Positions 48,221-60,259 of a stretch of DNA of 64,000 nucleotides are shown piece after piece (within the stretch, counting starts at the first letter, position 1; each line of letters begins with the position of its first letter). Position numbers and translations under genes: made by a program. The notes below the pieces were generated by a model. That model had not been told where the DNA came from, searched no databases, and saw only the letters and a list, made by a program, of their open reading frames with translations. This DNA comes from Abelmoschus esculentus (taxonomy: Eukaryota; Streptophyta; Magnoliopsida; Malvales; Malvaceae): assembly GCA_035048815.1 (NCBI GenBank), contig JAUCBN010000026.1, positions 12,531,501 through 12,595,500 on the forward strand, given 5' to 3'.

Positions 48221-48940
48221 TTTCAATCGTCGAAACGAAGGAGAATCGCAGGAACCTATTTTCGATCTTGTTTACTTTCCTTCTAACTTTTATGTGTACT
48301 GAGCTATGCTGTTCTTGTTTCTCTACCGTTAGATCTGCTTTTTGAATTTGGTTCTTTCTCTTCTCTTTATTGGATTTTTTGGGGAGGGGGATTTGTTTAT
48401 GTTCTGAAATGATATGAGGAAAAAGCGGGCTTTAGAATGAGATTTGAAATTTTAGTACGGAGGCGCCTAGGTGTTAAATCGAACGGTTTAGGTGTTGTTG
48501 GAAATGTTAATCGGACGGTCAATAGAACTGATAGCAAAGGGGATTAGCCTTACGATTTCGCTAAGCCTGGCCCAGATATAACTTCATGGTCTAAAATTCT
48601 AGTTTTTTTTTATTGGGTCTATATTGGAATTGTCTAAAAGCCGGCGGACTAGAAAACGCCTATAAAATGGCGGGATAAAATGAACCGTAGGATTGAAGGC
48701 TTTTATTTTGGATCGTTAGATTAAAATATAAAATATACAGAACACGGTAATTATCAGGTTTAAAATAAAAATGGGTAAATTATACCAATGATAATTCAAC
48801 TAATCGAAAATACTTATTTTCGTCATCCAATTGAAAACTCGTCAATTAAGTCACCTAATATTTAAATTAATATATTTTAAATTAATAAATAAAATTAACC
48901 ATCAAATCTGGTGATGACACGTACAATAAATATAAGAATA
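48221..48940 (-). promoter_or_regulatory. 5' leader and proximal promoter region of the kinesin gene
   Basis: The minus strand upstream of the start codon is rich in pyrimidine/A tracts and holds an AACGG element at 48326-48330 (separate entry). Two more AACGG/GACGG-like words lie at about 48482 and 48517 on the plus strand. No TATA box is obvious. The region is only about 0.7 kb before the AT-rich array begins. At 48780-48880 is a fragment with CACTCAACT-style wording related to the MITE family at 1.2-1.6 kb. Confidence 0.4.
48324..48333 (-). promoter_or_regulatory. MSA-like element (TCTAACGGTA)
   Basis: It matches the mitosis-specific activator consensus YCYAACGGYY at nine of ten positions, in gene sense and about 105 bp upstream of the start codon. 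Three-repeat Myb proteins use such sites to drive G2/M expression, which suits a mitotic kinesin (family knowledge). A single short match is weak evidence. Confidence 0.35.
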
Positions 48941-50225
48941 AATATTCAAATAAAAATAGTAGAATAAAAAATATATAAATAAAAATATTAGTATAGAAAA
49001 TATTAGAATAAAAATATTTATATAATAAATATTAGAATAAAAATATTCAAATAAAATATATACAAATAAAAGTATTCGTATAATAAATATTAGAATAAAA
49101 ATATTAATATAATAAATATTCGAATAAAAATATACGAATAAAAATATTCGAATAATAAATATAGGAATAAAAATATTAATATAATAAATATTTGAATAAA
49201 AATATACAAATAAAAATATATGAATAAAAATATTTTTATAATAAATATTCGAATAAAATATATACGAATAAATATTTTCATATAATAAATATTAGAATAA
49301 AAAATATATGAATAAAAATATTCGTATGATAAATATTAGAATAAAAAATATACAAATAAAAATATTTATTTAACAAATATTCGAATAATAAATATAGGAA
49401 TAAAAATATTCATATAATAAATATACGAATAAAAATATTAGAATAAAAAATATACGAATAAAAATATTCGTATAATAAAAATTCAAATAAAAATATTCAA
49501 ATAAAAAAATATACGAGTAAAAATATTCATATAATAAATATTCAAATAAAAATATTTGAATAAAAAATATACGAATAAAAATAATTATTTATTAAATATT
49601 AGAATAAGAAATATAGAAATAAAAATATTCGTATAATAAATATTCGAATAAAAATATACGAATAAAAATATTTATATAATAAATATTTGAATAAAAATAT
49701 ACGAATAAAAATATTCGTATAATAAATATTCGAATAAAAATATTTAAATAAAAAATATAAGAATAAAAATATTCAAATAAAAAATATTCGAATAAAAATA
49801 TTAAAATGAAAAATATCCGAATAAAAATATTCGTATAATAAATATTCGAATAAAAATATTTGTATAATAAAAAATAGAATAAAAATATTCGTATAATAAA
49901 TAATCGAATAAAAATATTCATATAATAAATATTAGAATAATAAATATATGAATAAAAATATTCATATGATAAATATTCGAATAAAAATATTTGAACATTT
50001 TTATTAGTATATTTTTTATTCAAATATTTTTATTTGAATATTTAATATATGATTAATTAATAAAAATATTCTAATAAAAATATTTGAATATTTTTTATTC
50101 GTATATTTTTTATTCGTAAATTAGATATTTAATATATGAATATTTAATATATGAATGTTAAATAATATTTAAAATATTCGAATTTTATTCAAATATTTAA
50201 AATATCAAAATTGATTCAAATCAAT
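48941..50225. repeat. Extremely AT-rich degenerate tandem array
   Basis: About 1.28 kb built from shuffled modules of the type AATAAAAATATTCG, ATAATAAATATT and GAATAAAAATATACG, with TTCGAA-like palindromic centres. CG dinucleotides occur almost only in these TTCG/ACGA words. Orientation flips near 49990-50110, where ATATTTTTATTCG appears. The long minus-strand frames of Ile/Phe/Tyr/Arg repeats are by-products of the low-complexity sequence. Confidence 0.85.
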
Positions 50226-50235
50226 TTATTTGACA

Positions 50236-52400
50236 TCAAATTTTTGTACATACCTTTTGACTTACATTTTCCGTAAGGCATTGTGTATACTTTGTAAGGA
50301 ATGGTGTACATACACAAATAACAAATTCTTCCCATTTTTGTGTCATATTATGTATACTTGTAGCCAATTATGTATGTAAACAAATCCTTACCCTTGGATG
50401 GCCTCCTTTAGCTCATGGTTTCGAAGTCGTAAGAATTGTGTACATACCTTTTTCCTTACAGTTTTCGTAAGTCATTGTGTATACTTTGTAAGGAATTGTG
50501 TACATAGACAAATCCTTACCATTTTTGTATCATATTATGTATACGCGTAGCCAATTGTGTATGTACACAAATCCTCACCCTTGGATGCCTCCTTTAGCTC
50601 ATGGTTTCGAAGTCGTAAGGATTTGTATACATACCTTTTTCCCTACGATTTTCGTAAGCCATTGTGTATACTTTGTAAGGAATTATGTAAATACACAAAT
50701 CCTTACCATTTTTGTACCATATTATGTATACGCGTAGTCAATTGTGTATGTACACAAATCCTTACCCTTGGATGTCTCATTTAGCTCATGATTTCGAAGT
50801 CGTAAGGATTTGTATACATACCTTTTCCCTTACGATTTTCGTAAGTCATTGTGTATACTTTGTAAGGAATTGTGTACATACACAAATCTTTACCATTTTT
50901 GTACCATATTATGTATACGCGTAGCCAATTTTGTATGTACACAAATCCTAACCCTTGGATGGCCTTCTTTAGCTCAAGGTTTCAAAATCGTAAGGATTTG
51001 TGTACATACTTTTTTCCTTACGGTTTTCATAAGCCATTGTGTATACTTTGTAAGGAATTGTGTACATGCACAAATCCTTACCATTTTTGTGCCATATTTT
51101 GTATACGCGTAGCCAATTGTGGTCTCCTTTAGTTCATAGTTTTGAAGTCGTAAGAATTTGTGTAAATACATTTTTCCTTACGGTTTTTGTAAATCATTGT
51201 GTATACTTTGTAAGGAATTGTGTACATACACATATCTTTACCATTTTTGTACTATATTATGTATGCGCATAGCCAATTGTGTAGGTACACAAATCCTTAC
51301 CCTTGGATACCTCCTTTAGCTCATGGTTTCGAAGTCGTAAGGATTTGTGTACATACCTTTTTCGTTATGATTTTCATAAGCCATTGTATATACTTTGTAA
51401 GGAATTGTGTACATACACAAATCCTTACCATTTTTGAACCAATTTATGTATTCTCGTAGTAAATTGCGTATGTACACAAATCCTTACCATTGGATGACCT
51501 CCTTTAGCTCATGGTTTCGAAGTTGTAAGGATTTGTGTACATATTTTTTTCCTTACGATTTTCGTAAGCCATTGTGTATACTTTGTAAGGAATTGTGTAC
51601 ATACACAAATCCTTACTATTTTTGTACCATATTATGTATACGCATAGCCAATTGTGTATGTATACAAATCCTTACCCTTGGATGCATCATTTAGCTCATG
51701 GTTTTGAAATCGTAAGGATTTGTGTACATACCTTTTTTCTTATGATTTTCGTAAGCCATTGTGTATACTTTATAAGGAATTGTGTACATACATAAATCCT
51801 TACCATTTTTGTACCATATTATGTATACGCATAGCCAATTGTGTATGTACACAAATCCTTACCCTTGGATACCTCATTTAGCTCATGATTTCGAAGTCAT
51901 AAGGATTTGTGTACATACCTTTTTCCTTACGATTTTCACAAGTCATTGTGTATACTTTGTAAGGAATTGTGTACATACACAAATCTTTACCATTTCTGTA
52001 CCATATTATGTATATATGCAGCCAATTGTGTATGTACACAAATCCTTACCCTTAGATGACTTCCTTTAGCTCATGGTTTCGAAGTCGTAAGGATTTGTGT
52101 ACATACCTTTTTCCTTACGGTTTTCGTAAGCCATTGTGTATACTTTGTAAGAAATTATGTACATACACAAATCCTTATCATTTTTGTGTCATATTATGTA
52201 TACGTGTGTAGTCAATTGTGTATGTACACAAATCCTTACATTGTAAGGAGTTGTGTACATACCGTTTTTTTACAATATTTATAAGGATTTGTGTATATTC
52301 ACAAATATTTACGTTTGTAACAATTTATGTATATACCTTTTTGCTTACAGTTTTGGTAAGAAATTGTGCACAAACTTCGTAACCAATTATGTACATTTAT
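50236..52400. repeat. 187-bp satellite array, about 11 copies
   Basis: A fixed mark in the unit (GTAAGG after TTTCGAAGTC) falls at 50429, 50615, 50802, 50990, 51150, 51337, 51525, 51712, 51899 and 52087. The spacings are 186, 187, 188, 160, 187, 188, 187, 187 and 188; one copy has a 28-bp deletion. Partial units continue to about 50236 and 52400. Each unit contains GTAAGGATTTGTGTACATAC, a near-copy about 60 bp on, and its exact reverse complement about 135 bp on. It also has a perfect 7-bp stem with a 3-base loop (CTTACGATTTTCGTAAG). The overlapping open frames in all copies are artefacts. Confidence 0.93.
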
Positions 52401-53955
52401 GATCGGGTAAACCGTTCGATCTCTTTTTAGTCGGTTTTTAACCCCGCTTCCTAAAATCACTCGTCTATATTCATAATTTTAAAAATAAAAAATAGGGTAA
52501 ATTCTGTTTCATTAGTGATTAGATTTAAAATAATCATTTTGGCCACGAAGAGTTAAATTTTTTATTGACACTTATCATCATAATATGGAGACATGAGTCA
52601 CAGTTAGTTGAAAATCAAATAAAGCAATTGTTAATGGGGATAAAACCTAATTCTCTAAAAGAATATTTAACTACTCACCGATAAACCAAAGGATTAACCT
52701 ATTACATGTGTTGAACACCGTTAAACACGCTAATATTAAATATTGTTAAATATTATTAAATTAAATAATAAAAAATAAAATTAAAAATTATAAGTATTCG
52801 ACATATAATTAAAAATTATATGTTAAGTCCATCACTCTTTTATTAATTGTACGTTGAGTCCTTGAGATTTTTAATCTTTATTAATGAATTTAAGGGTTAA
52901 TTGTTGCAATAGTCACTTATATTTTACCCCGTATAAAGTTGATCACTAATTTTAAAAAACGAACAGTAAGGTCACTTACGTTTTCGGGGTGTAAACCTTT
53001 GGTTACTCAACCGTTTGACGCCATTAAACATTGATGATTGAGTGATCTAGCAATAAAAAAAGGTAAATTACTTCAATGGCCAATTACATTTGCCTCATTC
53101 ATATTTTTTGGTCATTTACTTTAAAAATTAAACGTTACGGATACTAGTGAAAATGTTTTTTTTTAAATTTCACCCTTAAACTTTTAAAAATTCATTTTCA
53201 AACCTTTAACTTTGTTATTTTCAATAATAAATACATAAAATAATACACATAATAATATAAAAAGAAAATTTAAAATTAGATTTGATCTAAATATTAGATT
53301 TAATTTAAATATTCAATTTATTTTAAATATTAGATTTAGATATTTAATTTAATTTAATTTAAATATTTTCTAAATATTTAATTTAATTTTAATATTCGAT
53401 TTAATTTCAATATCCAATTTAATTTTAATACTCAATTTAATTTTATTAAACATATATTTGATTTTGATATAACAAGTTATAAAATGATTAGTTTGAAAAT
53501 AAAATAATTTTTTTAAATTTATGAATTAATCATAATTGACAAATTAAAATCTTTCACTAAGTCAAAAATTAACCACAACAATTATTTTTTTATGTTTTCC
53601 AAAGTCAAATCGTTAGAAATAATTTAGATGTTTCGATACACCCATATCTTTTTAATTTTCGTTTGTTTTTCCTCTATAATAATTCAATATTTTTGTATAT
53701 AATATTATTTTTATGTATGGATTTTGATAATCCTACAAAAACTTTCAAAAATCTTAATCTTTTTTTAATATAATAATTTTCTCGTATTTTTTTAATTATT
53801 TTTCAATTTCTTTTTGCTCAAAATTCGTTTTTAATTTTTGTTATACTTTTTGAACATAGTTTTTTAAACCTTTGAGTATAGATTATCATTGGTTTAAATA
53901 TGATTAACTAATACATACATGGTTTTTATGCTAAAATTCTAATCTTTTCAGTTTC
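52401..53955. other. AT-rich intergenic DNA, no gene
   Basis: 52880-53130 has phrases like GGTCACTTACGTTTT and GTTACTCAACCG with opposite-orientation partners, suggesting an old foldback MITE. 53270-53460 is a run of AATTTAATTTAATATT-type repeats. No coding or RNA gene is recognised. Confidence 0.4.
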
Positions 53956-55045
53956 AATGGCACTTAAGAAAAGACAATGCATTATGAAGGTAAGTGGATC
54001 ATCCAGCGTTGATGAGGAGCAAAATCGTTTTAATATCACAATCATCTATCAACGTTGTTTCACCTCCGTCACCGATTTTGAGAACTATCGTTAATATCAT
54101 AACTATAAAATCAAGCGAGAGCGATGTGTGTCTATTTACTTCATGGATTCCAAACGCTTTCAGTTTTGTTATCTATACCTTTTTCAAAGTTGAAATTTTA
54201 TGTTCTTCTAGTCCTTGCCCAGTATCTTCTATCTTAGTCTTGGTCTTATCTTTTTACTTTGATGCTAAATGTATTCATTCGTAAGATAAATCCAAGATTG
54301 TGTCTATTCAGTCCTTTCTTATGGGGAGAAGATTTTGTATTGATGTTTAACTTTTTTGTGATGCTTTTGGACTCAAGGACGAGGGTATTGAAAATGAAGG
54401 CTCTCTTGGACATACTCTTAGTGGATTCGTCTTCACTCTTGATATGTATGGTCGTTTACTTCACTTGAGCATGACATGGTGGCTTCGTCCTTCCAATGAT
54501 AAATTCTCTTAGATTCGTCAAGTTGAAGGCTTTTGGATCCAATGATTTCGTAAAAATAAACGTCTTAATCTAGTCAAAATTAATTTTAGAGAATTGGTGT
54601 GGCAAGTCCAAAATTATTATACCAAGTTTTATAAGTTTTTCTCCTATATTTTTGCTTTAAGTGCTTTGTTTAATCTTTTAGAGATAGATTGTTCTTATGA
54701 TAACCCGAGTTCGTCAAATAACATATTGATGAAACTTTTATCAATCGTTCACACTTCTATTGCATTGGTGGTGAATGATTTCCGGGAGAGGTTCTTCCTC
54801 TTTCTGTTCAAGATCTTCAAACCGTTGTTTAAGTCTCTTTTACTTCAGACGATGCTCTCATGAGTTTTTTACTGGACAATTCTTCAACCTAGGAAATCGT
54901 ATAGACTCTGACTTTATTAGTTTTAATGCCCGTTTTGACAATCTTAAAGGTCAAATCTATGATATTACTACTCGCATGACAACTCTTGAAGATCAACATT
55001 TCTCCATGAGTATGTCCGTTGATATCTTTCATGATGAATAACGTC
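53956..55045 (+). pseudogene. Putative plant transposon protein, decayed
   Basis: Starts MALKKRQCIMKVSGSSSVDE at 53956, breaks, and continues in other frames. Near 54360-54470 is GLKDEGIENEGSLGHTLSGF. Near 54590-54860 is a long frame ending in SIVHTSIALVVNDFRERF. Near 54890-55040 is a coiled-coil-like tail (FNARFDNLKGQIYDITTRMT). This layout, a basic start, a FFGL-D-E region, helical middle and coiled tail, resembles the uncharacterised transposon-related proteins abundant in cotton-like genomes. The match is from memory and loose. It is heavily interrupted. Confidence 0.35.
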
Positions 55046-55945
55046 AACATCAAACTCACAATAATAAGAATGATAATAATGATGCGAATAATGATAGTGA
55101 TGAATAATTCTTTCATGCATATCATATTAGGATATTAGTATATGCACCTCTGGAATTATGAGTTTAGGAACCTATGCTTTACGAACTTTTTATTTGGTTT
55201 ATGTTGGATAATTATTTGGTTTATGAATTTTTACTTAATCTATGTTGTTTGGTTCTATTTTATTCCTTATATTGCTTGCTTCATTAATTTTGTATTTTAT
55301 AATAATAGTAATAATATAATTTTAAATATATATAATTTGAATTATTTAATATTTTTTCATTTTTATTTCAAAAAGCTTGATATCAAACATATTTACATTA
55401 TTTTCATTTTTGAAAATAAGTTTATATCCCTATTAATTAAGTATATTTTTTAATTTTTAAAAAAACTGAAAATAAATCTTATTTTCTCAAAACAAAAATA
55501 ATATATATATATATATTAAAATCAAATGGGTCCTAAAATTTTCTCTTTCATATAATTATCTTTAATATAAATTTTTATAATACTCAATACAGATTAATCA
55601 ATAAAAAAATAAAAATGGGTGGTTAAACGAACATATAACTTCCCCTTCCATACTAATTACAAATCATCAAAATCAACATCTTTTATAAAATTAGGAATTA
55701 AATTATAGAGTGGACACAATTCGATTCTATTAAAAAATTCGAATTATGTGGTTTTGTGGTGAGTAAAATTAGATCGATTCTAAAAAAATTGATTTTTTTT
55801 TCAATTTTATATTGTTTGAGTTATTCTAGTCAATTTGTGTAATTCGAGTAACTCAAAAAATTTCGAGTTCAATTTGAGTTGAAATTTTCACAACTAGAAA
55901 AATAAAAAATCTGAAGAACTGAATTTTACAGTTTTACGATTTAGT
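55046..55945. other. AT-rich DNA, no gene
   Basis: Low-complexity AT-rich sequence with an (AT)n run near 55500-55520. At 55780-55900 are GAGTTATTC/CGAGTAACTC-type words like those at 39.4-39.9 kb. The 103-residue open frame at 55142-55453 is hydrophobic low-complexity translation and I do not support it. Confidence 0.4.
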
Positions 55946-55947
55946 CT

Positions 55948-56268
55948 CTGATTTCATTTTTCTTCGATTCCTCCTTCATTTTAAGTTTATTTTTTTTATC
56001 AAATTTGAATCACGTATTCATATACCAAAGAAGAATACTTATTTAACTCCAATTTTTACTTTTGAAAATAAATTTAATCTTTTTTAATTTAACCCTTTAA
56101 TTTTGTATAGTTTTCTGATTTCTTCAATTCTTCCTTCACTCTAAGTCAATTTTGGCCAAATTTGAACCACATGATCCTAAATCATTGTAAAATGCATATT
56201 TAGATTTAATTTATATTTTTTTAAATGTAAATTTTCATTTTAGCATTTTTGCCCCTCAACTTTGAATG
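55948..56268. repeat. Tandem repeat of about 150-167 bp, split by a transposon
   Basis: A phrase of the type GATTTC...TTC..TTCATTTTAAG or CACTCTAAG begins at about 55950 and 56117. A third copy resumes at about 61450, immediately after the Copia insertion. Removing the insertion gives spacings of about 167 and 151 bp. This supports the claim that 56268 and 61446 were once adjacent. Confidence 0.6.
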
Positions 56269-56777
56269 TGTTGGGCTTGATAAGGGCTCGATTGATAACC
56301 GATTAAATCTTTCCAAGTGATGGAGAATACTTAATTTGGGTGTTAATTGTGGAAGCAAAAAGATAGGAATTGAACAAAAGGATTTTAGAGTGATTTAGCC
56401 TTCGAACAAGCACCTACATCCACTACCTTAGCTTCCCACTAAGGATTTCTCAAATTCACTAAGAATCTCTTCCTTTTGAGGATAAAGGGTTAATCTTACA
56501 AACCTTGATTCAATCCCGAATCAAGCATACAAAGTTCACAACCCAAACTTTGGGAATCCTCAAAATAAAGAGATAAACTAAGCAAACTTTGATAATCCTT
56601 CTAATAAGGCTAATTGTTTGTAACTAAACTTTCACTCAATCCTAAGACACTTGAGTATACATAAACATTAAGTTCACAAATGTCGTCTCCATAAAGATGA
56701 GAATTATGCTCTAAGACAAATCTTTCATCATATTGTTGTTAAAATTGAAACATTCACATTCTTTTGATGATTGAGGC

Positions 56778-58816
56778 TGTAACCTAAAATTAACCTAATT
56801 TCTTAGATTAAAAGTTAAGGTTTACGTAATTAAAACTTGTTTTGCAAGTTAGGGTTTTTTATAAATTAAATATAATGTTATGATAAATTATTAAATAATT
56901 AATAATTTAAAATACTGAAAAAATTAACATTTAATTAAACTGAGTTCAACCCATAATTTTAATAAACATTAACTGTCACAAAATCTGATATAAAATCCAA
57001 AATCCAAAGTTTAGTACATAATAATAAAATATTCGGAATAAATATGATTATACTAAAATCGAAATTACATACATAATAGTTCTGAAAATCAGGATCCTCC
57101 AAGGTTTGAGAATCTGAAACAATAATTGAGAGGGTGTAAGATAGGAAGCCTAGTATGTCTCTAGTGTGCAGATAAACATAATCAGAATAGAGCAGAACAG
57201 ATAATATAATGCATCCATGATAAGTACCCAACATTGTACGCCTTTAGAAGAGTAGGTTCCCCTGAACACTCTAACTCCGTCACACCAACAGAAGTGGAAT
57301 CTCGACCCGAAAGTGGAGCCACTAAACAGAAGTGGATACTTGACCCGAAGGTGGAGCCACTAATCAGAAGTGATAAATCAATAAACTTTCCCGTACAGAA
57401 AATCCAACCAATGTAATGATATGAACAAATAAAGAATCAGAATGCGTACCTTAATATCTAACAGGAGGCATGCATGGTAATTTCAGGGTTAGAAATGTAA
57501 TTATAAAACGCAGAATAAAATATGGCAAACTATTTCAGAAAATTATATGATGATATATGATCATACAGAATTTATCAGAATCTGCACACACAGAAATAAA
57601 CGGGATTGATAGAAGAGAACACACCTGAAATAGAAAGCTCAACATCGAGAATGACGTCTACTGGACTCGACTCTACCACTAGATCGAGTGGGTGTAGAAC
57701 CTACGAGCAACAAAATATTAAACACACTACTATGCCATTATATCGATAAGTACACGAAACAGAAATAACCGAATAATCACGTACGTGTCTCGAAGACTGA
57801 TGAACAAGAGGTCGTCTACGAGGAGGAAGAGCAGATGCTCAGAGTCTGAATCCACGTCAATTGAACTAAACGGTAAACCAAATTCAAAATCTGATAAAGA
57901 TAACTTTTAAATAAGGCATTCGAAATTAAAAGCCCTAAAAACGATATTTTGGGTTTGAATTTCGAAAAACATACTACGTCATCGAACTTAAAACGTCAAA
58001 AAACAAAAAGTAGGACCAAGTCAAAAAAAGTCAACACTGACGTCAATATTGGTCAACACTGATGTCAGCAGATGACGTCAGTCAGGTCATCGGTCGAGTC
58101 ATGGGTTGGGTCGTGTCGGGTGGTCAATGGGTCGAACGGATGGAAAATCCAGCTTTCTTGAGAAAATCTGGGTTTTCTAGATTTTCCGGGAAAATCTAGA
58201 AATTCCAGAAAATCCTAGAAAAATCTAGTTCCTTCCGGATTTCGATTCTCCTACCTCTAACCCGATTCAAAATACTGATTAAGAAACCTCATTTCCATAG
58301 ATTCCATTCAAACCAACCTTCAAACAAAACTTACAAACCGAAGTAAAATTTCTCAATTAAACCGATTTAAATCAGAGACTACAACTTCTTTACTTTCAGA
58401 TTCAAAACAAATCAACCCTTAAGACCGAAACTTAAAAGCACTCTCACAAAACCAGAAACGAAAAAAAGGAAAAAGGGGTTTCGAAACTTACCAACACAGG
58501 GATTGAATGACAGAACAAAACGATTAGAAAAAGGAATCCTTTGGTTTGAATGAAATCGATAAGAAACGAATAAGAAATGAAGGAGAATTTAAACCCCGAA
58601 TTAAAACTGAAACAATAAAGAAAGGGAAAGAACGGTTACCATTTGAAAATGGTAAATTAACCTACAAGGGTCTGAATTTTTTAGAATTTAAAACTAAACC
58701 CTCAAACTTTTAGAAATTAAAAAATAGACACTGAAATCAGAATTTTAAATCCCCCAATTCTAGGGTTTGAATTAGGATTTAGGATTTTTAATTTGGGGGA
58801 AAATTAGGGTGTTACA
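56778..58816. mobile_element. Solo LTR, 2.04 kb, Ty3/Gypsy-type
   Basis: Starts TGTAACCTAAAATTAACC and ends AGGGTGTTACA. A perfect target duplication GAGGC lies at 56773-56777 and 58817-58821. There is no interior sequence. The ends resemble those of the compact element at 16-19 kb. It contains a repeated motif in which 57297-57365 has AGAAGTGGA...GACCCGAA...GTGGAGCCACTAA twice. At 58130-58230 there is a run of TTTTCTAGA/TCTAGAAA words forming small inverted repeats. Confidence 0.85.
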
Positions 58817-58929
58817 GAGGCTTTCTTTTATCATCCCAAATGAGCTTCTAGCCATAGGTGACCATTAGGATTGATTTGGAGCCGTTTTGAGGTTGTTTTA
58901 AGGCTTATTTTTTACTTTTGGCTTAACCG

Positions 58930-59262
58930 ATATCAAAACAACTAAAAGTGGTATCGATACGGCTGCTTTGGGAAATAGCCGTTGAACCTGCATTTAAAAA
59001 CCAGTATCGAAACACCTAAAAGGTGTATCGAAACCCTTAGCTCATGGTATCGAAACAAGCTTTAGCCATTTCGGTACTGCTCCTTATCGTTAGGGGTTTT
59101 TAAATGACCGTTGGGGTGTATCAAAACAGGTATCGAAACCAAAACTCAAAGTGGCAAAAGGGTATCGAAACGGTCCAAGACCGTATCGAAACGGATGTAC
59201 AATTTTGCCTTTGAAAAGCATGGTTGTATCGAAACACCTGGAAGTTGTATCGAAATGTCTGG
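58930..59262. repeat. Array of GTATCGAAAC / GTATCGATAC decamers
   Basis: One GTATCGATAC (about 58951) and seven GTATCGAAAC copies lie between about 58992 and 59235. There are also one-base variants (GTATCAAAAC, GTATCGAAAT). Copies are irregularly spaced by 10-60 bp and mostly on one strand. The palindromic form is the same decamer as in the solo LTR at 7.2-7.4 kb. Confidence 0.8.
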
Positions 59263-59493
59263 GTTAAAAACACTTCTTTGGTTTCTTTAAATCATTTAAA
59301 ACACCTTAAAACCTCTCAAAAACCTCTTAAATATATTGTGAAGTTGTTTGGACATAAGAAACATTTTTTAGATCTTTTCAAGTTAGTCCAAAACTATTTT
59401 TCAATTATTATATCAAAACATTAGTTCTACAATCTTCCTCTTTTTGATATAATAAAACTAACTTGAAAAATTGTTTTTGAGATTGCTCCCCCT

Positions 59494-59530
59494 TTGTGAA
59501 ATAAAATTTGAATAAGAGAATAAAAGAATA
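59494..59530 (+). repeat. 37-bp inverted repeat, left arm
   Basis: A perfect reverse complement of 61407-61443. Preceded by CTCCCCCT, the complement of a polypurine tract. Confidence 0.9.
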
Positions 59531-59959
59531 CCAAAACAATAAAGCTCCCCCTTACCCAATAGACCGTTTGATAAAACAAATTTTCACGATATTCTCCCCC
59601 TTTTTGTTATATCAAAAAATTGGTTCAAAACAAGTTTGAAAATCTTTAAATCTCATAACATAGGAGAGTTTTAAATTGTCAATTTTTTTTAAAATCAAAT
59701 ATCAAAAGTGAGTTTATGAAAACAAAAGACTCCCCCTTACTCAAAGCATCACTAAGTGTTAGTCCAACAAATATGATAAATTTGTTGAAATAAAAGAAAA
59801 TAAGCAAATGTAAACAAATTCAACTAGAAAATTTACCACACTTGAACTCAAGGGAGGTTGTGAAGTCTTCCTTCTTCAAGTGTCGTTCTTGTTTGTATGG
59901 AGTTCCCCCTTAAACTAACACTTTGTTGCTCATACCTCCATCACACCAAAACAAGAAAA

Positions 59960-60259
59960 TCAACTAATTTTTGGTATCCAAATTGCTTTGGATCCTTTAA
60001 CGTTAGTAGCATAAATTTTAGTCTCCTTAGGAATCCATTTTTCAATTTCATCCTTTTTAGTTGAAGTGATTAGTCCTTTTGGAACCCAAACACTTCTAAA
60101 ACATTTTCCATCAATAAATTTAGGGGAACTAGATTGTCTCATATAAAAATTTGATTTTTCCAAATTGTTTTTCTTTTGAAGTTCTTTGAAAATCAAATCT
60201 TTTTCCTTCTTAAGATCATATAAAGAAATTCTATTATCTTTTTCCATGTTTTGAAGCAA
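59960..60259 (-). pseudogene. Copia gag-protease spacer remnant
   Basis: The minus-strand frame has RSVWVPKGLI, EKWIPKETK and KAIWIPKIS. Short WVPK/WIPK repeats of this sort lie between gag and integrase in large TNT-like Copia elements of cotton-like genomes (from memory). No catalytic motif is present. Confidence 0.45.

Noticed and set aside
49090..50023. Long minus-strand open frames of Ile/Phe/Tyr/Arg repeats
   Set aside because: They are translations of the AT-rich array; composition and repetition come from the DNA modules and no start, splice or domain evidence exists.
50498..52069. A series of 70-100 residue plus-strand frames (CVYFVRNCVHTQI and similar)
   Set aside because: They recur because of the 187-bp satellite; a 187- or 188-bp period shifts the frame each unit and stops end every frame.
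50236..52400. Regularly spaced repeats resembling a CRISPR array
   Set aside because: The whole 187-bp unit repeats, with no unique spacers, and the window is a plant genome.
55142..55453. A 103-residue hydrophobic frame
   Set aside because: Low-complexity AT-rich sequence with no domain, splice or start context.
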